A program made the position numbers and the translations under genes. DNA of 64,000 bases from Ruminococcus sp. AF46-10NS (GTDB lineage: Bacteria; Bacillota; Clostridia; Lachnospirales; Lachnospiraceae): contig NZ_QRNF01000017.1 of assembly GCF_003474435.1 (NCBI RefSeq), positions 7,792 to 71,791 on the forward strand, given 5' to 3'. Under the pieces are notes generated by a model. The model worked only from the letters and a program-made list of their open reading frames with translations. It did no database searches and was not told where the DNA came from. Shown here one piece after another: positions 1-9,049 of this stretch; position 1 is the stretch's first letter; every line of letters starts with the position of its first letter.

Positions 1-969
1 TCTCATATTTCAGAAGTGCGATACGCTCCAGACCTACACCAAAGGCAAATCCTGTATACTCATCCGGATCGATTCCGCACATACGGAGAACATTCGGATG
101 AACCATACCGCAGCCAAGGATTTCGATCCAGCCGGAACCTTTACAGAAACGGCAGCCTTTTCCGCCGCATTTAAAGCAGGATACATCCACCTCTGCACTT
201 GGCTCTGTGAACGGGAAGTGATGCGGACGGAATTTTGTCTTGGTTTCCGGTCCGAACAGCTCTTTTGCAAACTCCTGAAGAGTTCCCTTAAGGTCTGCAA
301 AAGTAACGTTCTTATCAATAACAAGACCCTCGATCTGATGGAAAGAAGGAGAATGTGTTGCATCCACCTCATCAGAACGGAATACACGTCCAGGTGCGAT
401 CATACGAATCGGAAGCTTGCCCTTCTCCATCTCACGTGCCTGAACCGGTGATGTCTGGGAACGAAGCAGAATGGAATCATTGATAAAGAAAGTATCCTGC
501 TCATCTCTTGCCGGATGATTCTCCGGGATGTTCAGTTTTGTAAAGTTATAGTCTGCATACTCAACCTCCGGACCTTCTACAACCTCATATCCCATTCCAA
601 TGAAGATACGTTCAACTTCTTCCAGAGCGATAGTGTTCGGATGACGATGACCGATCTTTGCCTTCTTTGCAGGAAGTGTTACATCGATAACCTCTGCTTT
701 CATCTTCTCCTCACGGACTTTTTCCTCAAACTCTTTCCTGGAAGTTTCCAGAAGCTCCTCGATTTTTGCTCTTGTCTCATTGACAAGCTGACCAACCTCG
801 GACGCTCCTCCGGAGCAACATCTTTCATACCTTTTAAGATTGCTGTAAGCTCACCTTTTTTTCCAAGATATGCAACACGCACATCGTTCAGCTTATCCAG
901 GCCCTCGGATTCCTCGATCCGTTTTCTGGCGTTCTCAGCCAGTTCCTGAAGTCTTTCTTTCATATCCAT
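1..969 (-). CDS. pheS: Phenylalanyl-tRNA synthetase alpha subunit (partial, frameshifted)
   Basis: Charges tRNA-Phe together with PheT in the cytoplasm. The N-terminal coiled-coil arm begins at 969 ([17 protein letters not shown]) and the reading continues in another frame through the class II core: [35 protein letters not shown] (motif 2), and the [12 protein letters not shown] motif 3 near the left edge. About the last 10-20 residues and the expected downstream pheT lie outside the window. At about 792 one base (a G on the coding strand, in a GG run) is missing, which shifts the frame from [16 protein letters not shown] to an early stop. For an essential gene this is most likely a sequence error. 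A T-box leader lies directly upstream. Confidence 0.93.
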
Positions 970-1043
970 GGTCTTATTTCTCCTTTAAAATTTAAATGTT
1001 CAAATGATACACAGCCTGATCTGAAAAATCCGGAATCAGGCAA

Positions 1044-1290
1044 TAAAAAAACCGTCCCTTATAAAAGGGACGGAATATCCGCGGTACCACCCAGTTTCCC
1101 GTAAAAAAATCACGGGCATCTCCTGACTGCTTAACGCGCAGCACACGTCATCTCCTACTGCTACTTCAAAGAGGAAGCTCCGGTGGGAAATTCAAGGATC
1201 ATCTGAACCCGGGGAAGCTTACAGCCGATGACTTCCCTTCTCTGTGAGAAAATAATCCTCTCTAGCACCTTCACAGCTTTTTCTGTCTTT
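1044..1290 (-). promoter_or_regulatory. T-box leader of pheS, probably Phe-specific
   Basis: The minus strand carries the T-box hallmark GGGTGGTACCGCGG (1079-1092), followed by a terminator hairpin CCGTCCC/GGGACGG (1052-1073) and a T run. Stem I lies at about 1190-1270. A candidate UUC specifier codon is seen near 1187-1192. Such leaders read through when uncharged tRNA binds the T-box bulge, raising synthetase expression on amino acid starvation. The specifier assignment rests on position only. Confidence 0.9.
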
Positions 1291-1330
1291 TAATACTATG
1301 CCACAAGGTCTGCTTTCTGTCAAGCGCAAA

Positions 1331-2245
1331 TCAGGATTCTTTAGAATCTTTGGATTCGTTAGCATTCTTCTCCGCTTCTCTTTTGGCAAGCAGTATTTTG
1401 ACAGATTTCTGTGCTCTGCGGAACTCATTTTCAAAGTACGCGTTGATCTCTGCGCCATAAAGAATCAGGTTCATGCACACGTAAAGCCACAGCATTACCA
1501 TGATCAGTGCTGTCAGGCTTCCATACATATTTCCGAAATTCGGAAAAAATTCAAAATACAGAGAAAATCCGTAGGAAAAAATAAGCCAGGCCACTGCAAT
1601 GATAAAAGCTCCCGGCAGCTGACTTTTAAAAGTTGCCTTCCTGTTAGGCAGCACCTTATAAAGAACCAGAAAAACCACAATAAGAACTGCAAACACCAGC
1701 AATGTTCTGGCTCCCATAATCTTCGCCATCAGACTTCCAAGAATAGGAATTGTTTTCTGCGCTGCCACCTGTATCCTGTTTCCGAGAACCAGCATCAGAA
1801 GGCTGACAATAATGGCCAAAACGAACAGCAGCATGTAAAAAACAGAATATATCCTGTTCATCAGCCAGTTTCGTGTCTCCTTCACATGATAGATTGTATT
1901 CAGGCCATTAGTTATGGCCTGCATTCCTTTTCCGGATGCCCACAGTGCCATCAGCGCAGACAACGGTACGATCGCAGTGCTTCTTTTATATACCTCAACC
2001 ACAATACTCAGCACAAAAGTCTGAAGATTTCCCGGGACGAATCCTATGATTGCATCCCGGACAACATTGTAGCTTAATGGTGTATAGCGGATCAGTGTTG
2101 TGAGAAACAGGATAAACGGAATAAACGACATAATAAGAAAGTACGCCGCCTGGGCAGCATATGCACTGACATGATCTCCGTTGGCCCGCCTCACAAATCC
2201 CAGCATGAGCTGAATCACATTTCGCTTCTTTTTATCCTCGTCCAT
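1331..2245 (-). CDS. YihY/BrkB-family inner membrane protein
   Basis: 304 residues with about six hydrophobic segments, starting after a short charged N-terminus (DEDKKKRNVIQ). The pattern AYAAQAAYFLIMSFIPFILFL, followed by the ALWASGKGMQAITNGLN region and the C-terminal YGSLTALIMVMLWLY helix, is typical of the YihY/BrkB (UPF0761) family. Once called ribonuclease BN, the family is now regarded as membrane proteins of unsettled function, perhaps transport or envelope related. The charged C-terminal tail is rich in Glu and Lys. The gene stands alone, with the pheS T-box downstream on the same strand. Confidence 0.88.
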   Translation of the reverse strand: MDEDKKKRNVIQLMLGFVRRANGDHVSAYAAQAAYFLIMSFIPFILFLTTLIRYTPLSYNVVRDAIIGFVPGNLQTFVLSIVVEVYKRSTAIVPLSALMALWASGKGMQAITNGLNTIYHVKETRNWLMNRIYSVFYMLLFVLAIIVSLLMLVLGNRIQVAAQKTIPILGSLMAKIMGARTLLVFAVLIVVFLVLYKVLPNRKATFKSQLPGAFIIAVAWLIFSYGFSLYFEFFPNFGNMYGSLTALIMVMLWLYVCMNLILYGAEINAYFENEFRRAQKSVKILLAKREAEKNANESKDSKES

Positions 2246-2269
2246 GCTGACCCCCTCGAGTTTCTTTTT

Positions 2270-2857
2270 TTACCAGGAAAAGCGATCAAAGCCGATCTTA
2301 TCCTGGATCTCCGGAAAAGGTTTCACTTCCGGCTGCACACTCTTATGCTCGCCAATCATCTTCTCCATCCATACCATATGATACCAGCGGTTGAATTTGT
2401 AGCCGCATCTGTGGAACATTCCCACTCTCTTGTATCCAAAATGTTTATGAAAATCCACACTGGCATTTGTAAGGTACTCATCCTCTTTCTGAGGAACTGC
2501 AATGCAGGCGTTCAGATTGAGCACTCCCATCTCAGCCAGAAGACTCTCCAGGGCGCGGTAAAGCCTTCCACCTGCACCGCTTCCCCTTCTGTCATGTTTC
2601 ACATAAATGGACATCTCGGCACACCATCCATAGGCATTCCTCGGATGAAAGGCAGAACCATAGGCATACCCCAGGATCTCTCCGTTCTCTTCCGCCACAA
2701 TATATGGATATTTCTTCTGGATATCACGGATCCTTCCTGCAAATTCCTCCACGGAAGGCGTCTTATACTCAAATGTGACCGCTGTCTTCTCTACATAGTA
2801 AGAATAGATCTCCACAAGTACTGCTGCATCATTTTCTCCGGCTACACGTATCTGCAT
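2270..2857 (-). CDS. GNAT N-acetyltransferase, phosphinothricin-acetyltransferase-like
   Basis: 195 residues; acetyl-CoA-dependent N-acetyltransferase fold. The N-terminus (MQIRVAGENDAAVLVEIY) and the EMSIYVKHDRRGSGAGGRLY stretch, with the RxGxG acetyl-CoA pyrophosphate loop, are typical of the Pat/MnaT (YncA) subgroup, as is FHKHFGYKRVGMFHRCGYKF before the W-Y-x-x-V-W-M strand. Members acetylate small amines such as methionine derivatives or phosphinothricin; the actual substrate cannot be read here. The gene ends 24 bases upstream of the YihY-family start, so the two may be co-transcribed. Confidence 0.88.
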   Translation of the reverse strand: MQIRVAGENDAAVLVEIYSYYVEKTAVTFEYKTPSVEEFAGRIRDIQKKYPYIVAEENGEILGYAYGSAFHPRNAYGWCAEMSIYVKHDRRGSGAGGRLYRALESLLAEMGVLNLNACIAVPQKEDEYLTNASVDFHKHFGYKRVGMFHRCGYKFNRWYHMVWMEKMIGEHKSVQPEVKPFPEIQDKIGFDRFSW

Positions 2858-2908
2858 TGCTCCTCATACCTCTGTTTCTTTCACTGCCTTCCTACAGACC
2901 GGCAGCAC

Positions 2909-3967
2909 TTATTTTACAAAAAATCGATAAATTGTCTCGGAACTGTATTCCTCACCCGGACGCAGAATCGGAGAATGAAAATCTTCCACATTCACTGCAT
3001 TGGGCTCAACCTGTGTTTCTAGGCAAAATCCGTCACGCTGATGGTAAACATGCCCCTTCTTACCCTTCTCGTCTACAATAAAGTTGCCTGCATAAAACTG
3101 CACACACGGACAATCAGAAGAAACTTCCATACCAATACCCGACTCCTTACAGTATGCACTGGCAATGACACGTACATTTCCTTTTGCATAATTATCTGTC
3201 ACATAGTTGTGGTCATAACCGCCAGTCAGCTTCAGCTGTTCAAAATCAGCCTCAATGTCTCTTCCGATAGGTTTGGAAACATTGAAATCCATCGGTGTTC
3301 CCTCAACAGATACATATTCCCCTGTAGGGATAGACTGGCTGTCTTTTACAGGAGTGAAATATTTCGCATGGATACAGACCTCCTGATCCAGCACATTCCC
3401 GCTTCCCTCTCCACTCAGATTAAAGTAGGAATGGTTGGTCATATTAGCTACAGTAGCCGCATCAGAACGTCCTCTGTAAATAATCTTCAGTTCATTCTCC
3501 TCTGTAAACTCATATTTCACAACAACAGTAAACTCTCCCGGAAATCCGTTCTCTCCGTCAGGACTGATACGGAAAAAGTCCACACTGTTCTTCTCCTGGG
3601 AGATCTCTTTTACCTCCCAGAGCTTCTTCTCAAAACCATTCGGGCCGCTGTGCAGGTTATTATGATTCTCATTCTCAGCAAGAACCACTTCTTTATCATC
3701 AATAAAAAATCTGGCATTCTCGATACGGTTTCCGCTTCTTCCGATGATCGCTCCGAAAAAGCATCCGTTCACTTCATATCCTTCGATATCATCATATCCC
3801 AGAACCACATCTCTAAGTTCTCCGGTCTTATCCGGAACACATATCTTCGCCAGAATCGCGCCAAACGAAAGCACCTCTGCATATGCTCCTGACTTATTCT
3901 CAAGATGATATATCTTTATTTCTTCCCCTGTGGGAAGTGTTCCAAATTTTCTTTCAGAAACACCCAT
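2909..3967 (-). CDS. galM: Aldose 1-epimerase
   Basis: 352 residues, the normal length of galactose mutarotase, which interconverts alpha and beta anomers of hexoses in the cytoplasm. Recognisable blocks are the N-terminal sugar-binding region (FGAILAKICVPDKTGELRDV), FFGAIIGRSGNRI, LHSGPNGFEKKLWE with the catalytic-region His, MTNHSYFNLSGEG with the second conserved His, and GGYDHNY near residue 248 followed by the CVQFYAGNF and CLETQ motifs with the catalytic Glu. A terminator on the same strand and the 6S-like RNA lie upstream, so galM probably has its own promoter in the short gap. Confidence 0.93.
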   Translation of the reverse strand: MGVSERKFGTLPTGEEIKIYHLENKSGAYAEVLSFGAILAKICVPDKTGELRDVVLGYDDIEGYEVNGCFFGAIIGRSGNRIENARFFIDDKEVVLAENENHNNLHSGPNGFEKKLWEVKEISQEKNSVDFFRISPDGENGFPGEFTVVVKYEFTEENELKIIYRGRSDAATVANMTNHSYFNLSGEGSGNVLDQEVCIHAKYFTPVKDSQSIPTGEYVSVEGTPMDFNVSKPIGRDIEADFEQLKLTGGYDHNYVTDNYAKGNVRVIASAYCKESGIGMEVSSDCPCVQFYAGNFIVDEKGKKGHVYHQRDGFCLETQVEPNAVNVEDFHSPILRPGEEYSSETIYRFFVK

Positions 3968-3989
3968 ACTGTAATTCCTCCCATATATG

Positions 3990-4013
3990 AAAAAAGAGCC
4001 ATCAACCGGCTCT
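3990..4013 (-). terminator. Rho-independent terminator of the 6S-like RNA
   Basis: On the minus strand AGAGCC and GGCTCT form a 6-bp stem with a 7-base loop, followed directly by a run of six T. It follows the 6S-like RNA and precedes the galM start at 3967. Confidence 0.75.
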
Positions 4014-4212
4014 ATGTTTTTAACCGATTAATCCCGGGATGCCGTTCCCTTATTTTTGACGCCTAGCAGATGCTAGGTGGGTATCCTCAACAGTATCTTC
4101 TGCCTACCACAACGTGAGGTCTGACATCCAATCTGCGATCTTGGATTCCCAAAATGTCAATGTAGGTTCAAAAAGAAAAGGGGGATCGAACATTCCAGGA
4201 TTCGGTTTTCGT
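4014..4212 (-). ncRNA. ssrS: Probable 6S RNA
   Basis: No protein is supported here, yet a strong promoter (4220-4248) and a terminator (3990-4013) frame a transcript of about 200 nt. Its ends pair in a long closing helix: AATCCTGGAATGTT near 4190-4203 against GGCATCCCGGGATT near 4030-4043, 13 of 14 positions pairing when GU is allowed. Further complementary blocks (for example CCTAGCA/TGCTAGG) suggest one long rod with bulges, the shape of 6S RNA, which binds the housekeeping RNA polymerase holoenzyme. Identity is inferred from size, architecture and isolated position; I did not match it to a covariance model. Confidence 0.6.
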
Positions 4213-4219
4213 TGTTTTT

Positions 4220-4248
4220 ATTATAAACCAGTATTTGTGCTTTTTCAA
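4220..4248 (-). promoter_or_regulatory. Sigma-A promoter of the 6S-like RNA
   Basis: Minus strand TTGAAA (4243-4248), a 17-base spacer, then a perfect TATAAT (4220-4225). The start is expected near 4212. Confidence 0.85.
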
Positions 4249-4295
4249 CAGAAAATACACAATCTTACTGATTTTTATTATCTAATGGTTACTGT

Positions 4296-5789
4296 TCAGT
4301 GAACAATAGCGAGAATATCTCTTACTGCATCCGGCATATCCGGTGCATCCACAACTCTGTCATGAAGTACAGGAGCAGTACGGATCTCCTCAACTGCACG
4401 CGGAACCGGCACTCCGGAAAGTCTGGAAAGTGCATCTACAAGGCCGAAATCATCCAGATCTTTATGCTCCTCTCCAAGAGCTTCCATTACACTTCTTGTA
4501 AATTTATACGGACTTGCTGTGGAAGCAATAACAGTCGGTGTGTGATCATCTGTATCGCTTACATATTTCTTATATACGCCGGCTGCGACTGCTGTATGCG
4601 TATCAATCACATAATTGCTGCCTTTATATGTCTCGCTGATCGCCTCGGCAGTCTCATCTTCGCTGCAGAAATTGCCGTAGAAATCCTGAAGCTGTACTTT
4701 CATCTCGTCCGTGATCGTGTACTCACCGCCCTCACTTAAAGATTTCATAAGCTCTGCACATTTCTCAGCATTCTCTCCTGCAAGACGGTAAATCAGGCGC
4801 TCCAGGTTGCTGGAGATCAGGATATCCATGGACGGAGATGTTGTAAGGATAAAGTCACGTTTTCTGTCATATGTTCCTGTACGGAAGAAATCATAGAGAA
4901 CACGGTTCTCATTGGATGCACAGATCAGTTTATGGATCGGAAGCCCCATCTGTTTTGCATAATATGCAGCAAGGATATTTCCAAAATTACCGGTTGGAAC
5001 TACCACATTGATCTCCTGGCCATCCTTGATCTTCCCATCATGTACCAGTGTTGCATAAGCATATACATAATATACGATCTGTGGAACGAGACGTCCTATG
5101 TTGATGGAATTGGCAGATGAGAACTGGAATCCTGCCTTGTCAAGCTCTGCTGCCAGCTCATGATCATTGAACATCTTCTTAACTGCAGTCTGGGCATCAT
5201 CGAAATTACCTGTGATTCCTACTACATAGGTATTGGCACCTTTCTGAGTTACCATCTGCTTCTCCTGGATCGGGCTTACACCATGCTTCGGATAAAATAC
5301 GATGATCCTGGTTCCCGGTACATCTGCAAAACCTGCCATTGCAGCCTTTCCTGTATCTCCGGAAGTTGCAGTAAGGATCACGATCTCATTCCTGACATTA
5401 TTTTTCTTCGCTGCTGTTGTCATCAGATGAGGAAGGATGGAAAGTGCCATATCCTTGAACGCGATCGTTGCGCCGTGGAACAGCTCCAGGAAATATGCTC
5501 CGTCAGCCTCGTGAAGAGGAGCAATCTTCTCTGTATCAAATTTGCTGTCGTATGCCTTATTGATACAGTCTTTTAACTCTTCCTCTGTAAAGTCTGTAAG
5601 AAAACGGCTCATTACTTCATATGCTGTCTCCTGATAAGTCATCTGTGCCAGCTTCTCCATTGGTACATCCAGCTTGGGAATGTTATCAGGCACGAACAGT
5701 CCGCCGTCCTCAGAAAGGCCTTTCAGTATGGCCATAGACGCTGTAACTGCCTGCTCTTTTCCTCTGGTGCTTTTGTACAATACCTGCAT
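4296..5789 (-). CDS. thrC: Threonine synthase
   Basis: 497 residues; PLP enzyme converting O-phosphohomoserine to threonine, the last step of threonine synthesis. The N-terminal block LYKSTRGKEQAVTASMAILKGLSEDGGLFVPD and the PLP-lysine motif HGATIAFKDMALSILP (Lys about residue 112) are characteristic, as are LTATSGDTGKAAMAGF and VVPTGNFGNILAAYYAKQMG, which bind the cofactor phosphate. Length fits the long, E. coli-like class. It stands alone; the hydrolase gene upstream is separated by a terminator and the 6S-like RNA lies immediately downstream. Confidence 0.96.
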   Translation of the reverse strand: MQVLYKSTRGKEQAVTASMAILKGLSEDGGLFVPDNIPKLDVPMEKLAQMTYQETAYEVMSRFLTDFTEEELKDCINKAYDSKFDTEKIAPLHEADGAYFLELFHGATIAFKDMALSILPHLMTTAAKKNNVRNEIVILTATSGDTGKAAMAGFADVPGTRIIVFYPKHGVSPIQEKQMVTQKGANTYVVGITGNFDDAQTAVKKMFNDHELAAELDKAGFQFSSANSINIGRLVPQIVYYVYAYATLVHDGKIKDGQEINVVVPTGNFGNILAAYYAKQMGLPIHKLICASNENRVLYDFFRTGTYDRKRDFILTTSPSMDILISSNLERLIYRLAGENAEKCAELMKSLSEGGEYTITDEMKVQLQDFYGNFCSEDETAEAISETYKGSNYVIDTHTAVAAGVYKKYVSDTDDHTPTVIASTASPYKFTRSVMEALGEEHKDLDDFGLVDALSRLSGVPVPRAVEEIRTAPVLHDRVVDAPDMPDAVRDILAIVH

Positions 5790-5903
5790 TGGTGTTCCGC
5801 CTTTCTATTTTATAAAATATTAGTTTCTTTCGAACTTCACCACATTATAGCATGGAATTATGGAAAATACCACCACCTTTTAAAAAAGATTCTTCTGTGA
5901 CAT

Positions 5904-5938
5904 AAAAACCGCCGGCTTGCGATCTGCCGACGGTTTTC
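5904..5938 (-). terminator. Terminator after the SleB-like gene
   Basis: AAAACCGTCGGCAG and its partner GCCGGCGGTTTT form a GC-rich stem with T-rich flanks on both sides. It separates the cell wall hydrolase gene from thrC and could work in both directions. Confidence 0.7.
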
Positions 5939-5959
5939 TCTGTGTGTAGCATACACATC

Positions 5960-6793
5960 TTATTTATATGTATAAAATTCGTGAACTCCATATTTGAAAA
6001 GTTTCTTAAGATCCTTCTCAAACCATTTCACATTATGAGCTTCTGCTGCGGATTTCTGTATAAAGAAAAGTGCTCCTTCGGAGTAATCTGTTCCTTTCAG
6101 TGCCTGTTTTACAGCTTCTCTTGTCTCATCAGATACTGAGACCTCATTGATCCTTCCATCATAGGTAGGGGAAAACTGCGGTACTCCGTCACTGTTATCC
6201 CAGACAACTTCTGTGACTGTATCCGGAAAATCTTCACTCTTTACCCGGTTCATTATTACATTAGCTACCAGAACACGGCCTTTAATATCCTCGCTTCCCG
6301 CTTCAGCCTCTACAATGCGCAACAGTGTATCGTAATCCTCATCAGACATCAATGTAGGATTCTCGGCCAGTGTGATCGACCTTGCATCCAGCTCATTGAC
6401 CTTGTTCTCCATAGATGAACTTACATTGAGGTCCGCAGTGGTATTTTCTACTTTTTTTACCCGCTGTCCTACGATCACCTGCTCACAGGAACTTCCGATC
6501 CTGGTGATCGTACTTCCGGATGATGGTGTATCTGAAACGCCTGAAACCACTCCTGCGATGCCAGTTGGAACTGCTGCTTCTTCATCAGTGGAATTCCTGC
6601 TTGTATCAGCTGCTGCATAAACCCTGTTGTTTCCATTTCCAATCGATATTTTTGTCCCGAAAGAAATTATCATCGCCAAAACTGCACATACGGTCAGCAC
6701 TGCAAAACTGCGCACGGAATTCCCTCTGATTTTTTCATTTTTACGTTCTGTCTGCTCTGAGGCATCATCCCGCAAATCTTTCTCAACTTTCAT
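5960..6793 (-). CDS. Cell wall hydrolase, SleB-like (Hydrolase_2 domain)
   Basis: 277 residues. A charged N-terminus is followed by one membrane segment (about residues 28-48, SFAVLTVCAVLAMIISFG), so the enzyme is probably anchored outside the cell. After a Ser/Thr-rich linker, residues from about 150 to the end form the SleB/CwlJ catalytic domain: DTLLRIVEAEAGSEDIKGRVLVANVIMNRV, with the conserved Glu, then FSP and the C-terminal ALFF...KWFEK...KYGVHEFYTY pattern. These are lytic transglycosylase-type hydrolases that act on cortex or vegetative peptidoglycan. Whether it is sporulation specific cannot be told from the sequence. Confidence 0.88.
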   Translation of the reverse strand: MKVEKDLRDDASEQTERKNEKIRGNSVRSFAVLTVCAVLAMIISFGTKISIGNGNNRVYAAADTSRNSTDEEAAVPTGIAGVVSGVSDTPSSGSTITRIGSSCEQVIVGQRVKKVENTTADLNVSSSMENKVNELDARSITLAENPTLMSDEDYDTLLRIVEAEAGSEDIKGRVLVANVIMNRVKSEDFPDTVTEVVWDNSDGVPQFSPTYDGRINEVSVSDETREAVKQALKGTDYSEGALFFIQKSAAEAHNVKWFEKDLKKLFKYGVHEFYTYK

Positions 6794-7332
6794 AATCTCA
6801 TTCCTTGCGTTAGATTTTCTGCAACTATTCTCTCTTTTTCAGAAATCAGTAATGATGGCCCCCACAATTATCTGTTTCCCAAAATACGAATAGTTACATT
6901 TCGTTTGTTTCCTTTATATTTTTGTAACATTTTTGTAATGTATGAGAAAATTATATTTAATAAAGTGACCTATGTCAAGCTTTTTTTCCCACTTTTCTGT
7001 GTTTTGGAGGTATTTCCATATTATCCACAGCCCTTCCACATTCTTTCCACATCCGAATCCACATAAAATCACTCGGTTATCCACATATGTCTCATTTCGC
7101 AACAAACCTCAAATCCCATCCTGCTCACATCGAACACCTTCTGATCATGTAAAAAAACAGGCAGATAGCCTTACATTTTCTTTAAATCACATGCATTTGA
7201 TCTCCGAAAAATGTACTTCTATCTGCCTGTCAGGACAATTTCTTCTCTTGTTTTACAGCTCTGATTATAGTATTGCAGCTTCAAACAGTCAAGCCATTTT
7301 GCCCGACTGTTTTTGACAATATTTTTTTATTT
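6794..7332. other. Intergenic region with DnaA boxes and a long hairpin
   Basis: No gene is supported in these about 540 bases. It contains two perfect DnaA boxes TTATCCACA (7021-7029 and 7077-7085) with three degenerate TCCACAT copies between them, and further left AT-rich sequence likely to hold the promoter of the SleB-like gene. A perfect 12-bp inverted repeat (7157-7168 / 7219-7230) and a 12-bp stem near 7277-7315 lie on the leuA side. No dnaA or dnaN is near, so this is not the standard oriC. Confidence 0.7.
7150..7230 (-). terminator. Long hairpin with T run downstream of leuA
   Basis: On the minus strand ACAGGCAGATAG (7219-7230) pairs perfectly with CTATCTGCCTGT (7157-7168); inside, TACATTTTTC pairs with GAAAATGTA. 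A run of seven T follows (7151-7157). It can serve as the leuA terminator or as the 3' end of a small RNA. Confidence 0.6.
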
Positions 7333-8988
7333 TCAGCGGTTATTAATTGCTGTTACCAACGCATCGATAGACGCACGGATAATATCCGGGTCAACACCAG
7401 CACCCCATGCAAGAGTTCCGTCTGGTTTACGGATTCCGACATAAGCAATAGCCTTTGATGTGGAACTCTGCTCCAGCGCATGCTCCTGATAGGTCTCCAG
7501 TGTATATTTCAGCTCGTAAGCTTTCTTCAGTGCGTTGCTGACTGCATCCAGACGACCGTTTCCGGCAGCCTCTGTGACGATGGTTTTTCCACGGAATGTA
7601 GAAGTTACCCGTGTTACAATGCCGCCGTCTTTCTGCTGGAAATGAACCTCATTGATGCTGTACGGCTCAACCACATTCTCGAAAGTAGATTTGAACAGAC
7701 TGAAGATTTCATCCGGATGAAGCTCTTTGTGCTTGTGGTCGGATACTGCTTTCGCTGCATAGCCCATAGCCTCGCGCATTTTCGGAGGAAGGTTCAGGCC
7801 GAATTTTGTCTCCAGGATATATCCTACGCCGCCTTTTCCGGACTGGCTGTTGATACGGATAACATCTGCATCATAGTTTCTTCCCACATCTGTCGGATCG
7901 ATAGGCAGATACGGCACTGTCCAGTGTTCCAGATCGCCGTTTTCTCTCCAATGCATACCTTTTGCAATGGCATCCTGATGAGAACCGGAGAACGCTGCAA
8001 ATACAAGAGCTCCGCTGTACGGACTTCTTTCGTAGATCTGCATTCCTGTACATTTCTCATAAACCTCGCAGATATGCGGCATATCAGAGAAATCGATCTT
8101 AGGATCAACACCCTGTGAATACATATTCATACCAAGTGTTACAATATCTACATTACCTGTACGCTCACCATTTCCAAACAAAGTACCCTCGATTCGGTCA
8201 GCACCCGCAAGAAGTCCCATCTCAGAATCTGCAACACCACAGCCACGGTCATTATGCGGATGAAGGGATACGATGACATTTTCACGGTATTTCAGATTAT
8301 CACACATGTACTCAACCTGGCTTGCGTAAACATGCGGCATGGAATGCTCAACAGTTACAGGCAGGTTGATGATTGCCTTATTATCAGCAGTTGGTTTCCA
8401 TACATCCAGAACTGCGTTGCAGACCTCAAGTGCATACTCCGGCTCTGTTCCTGTGAAGCTCTCCGGGCTGTACTCAAACTGGAAGTTACCCTCAGTCTCA
8501 TCTGCAAGCTTCTTCAGAAGCGCAGCACCGTCTACTGCAATCTTCAGGATCTCTTCTTTTGATTTCTTAAATACCTGCTCTCTCTGAGATACAGATGTGG
8601 AATTGTATACATGAACGATTGCTTTCGGAGCACCTTTTACAGCCTCGAATGTTTTTCGGATGATATGTTCTCTGGCCTGTGTCAGTACCTGGATAGTTAC
8701 ATCCTCAGGAATCAGATTCTGCTCGATCAGTGTACGAAGGAACTCATACTCTGTCTCAGAAGCTGCCGGGAAACCTACCTCGATTTCTTTAAAACCGATC
8801 TTTACAAGAAGCTTGAAAAACTCAACCTTCTGCTCCAGGCTCATCGGGATCACAAGTGCCTGGTTTCCGTCACGAAGGTCTACAGAGCACCAGATCGGGG
8901 CTTTCTCTACATATTCTTTTTCCGCCCATTTCATACATTTAACAGGTGGCATGTAATACTGACGTTTGTACTTAGATGGTGTCATCAT
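7333..8988 (-). CDS. leuA: 2-isopropylmalate synthase
   Basis: 551 residues, first committed step of leucine synthesis (acetyl-CoA plus 2-oxoisovalerate). The HMGL-like TIM barrel starts with WCSVDLRDGNQALVIPM, with the metal-binding Asp and catalytic Arg, and includes the HPHNDRGCGVADSEMGL metal-His block. The C-terminal about 130 residues form the LeuA regulatory/dimer domain that carries leucine feedback. The N-terminal KYMPPVKCMKWAEKEYVEKAPIW-type segment is that of the long, Mycobacterium-like LeuA class. A Leu-type T-box precedes it, so expression should rise when charged tRNA-Leu is scarce. Confidence 0.95.
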   Translation of the reverse strand: MMTPSKYKRQYYMPPVKCMKWAEKEYVEKAPIWCSVDLRDGNQALVIPMSLEQKVEFFKLLVKIGFKEIEVGFPAASETEYEFLRTLIEQNLIPEDVTIQVLTQAREHIIRKTFEAVKGAPKAIVHVYNSTSVSQREQVFKKSKEEILKIAVDGAALLKKLADETEGNFQFEYSPESFTGTEPEYALEVCNAVLDVWKPTADNKAIINLPVTVEHSMPHVYASQVEYMCDNLKYRENVIVSLHPHNDRGCGVADSEMGLLAGADRIEGTLFGNGERTGNVDIVTLGMNMYSQGVDPKIDFSDMPHICEVYEKCTGMQIYERSPYSGALVFAAFSGSHQDAIAKGMHWRENGDLEHWTVPYLPIDPTDVGRNYDADVIRINSQSGKGGVGYILETKFGLNLPPKMREAMGYAAKAVSDHKHKELHPDEIFSLFKSTFENVVEPYSINEVHFQQKDGGIVTRVTSTFRGKTIVTEAAGNGRLDAVSNALKKAYELKYTLETYQEHALEQSSTSKAIAYVGIRKPDGTLAWGAGVDPDIIRASIDALVTAINNR

Positions 8989-9049
8989 TTTTGTTTTCCT
9001 CCATTTTCTTTTTCCAATTAATCGTTTGATTTTTTACTTTCAGGCATAA

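Noticed and set aside
1298..2077. Plus-strand frame of 259 residues opposite the YihY-like gene
   Set aside because: It is the antisense shadow of a clear membrane protein with no ribosome site.
7021..7085. Chromosomal oriC
   Set aside because: Only two perfect DnaA boxes, no AT-rich unwinding region with trios, and no dnaA, dnaN or rpmH nearby.
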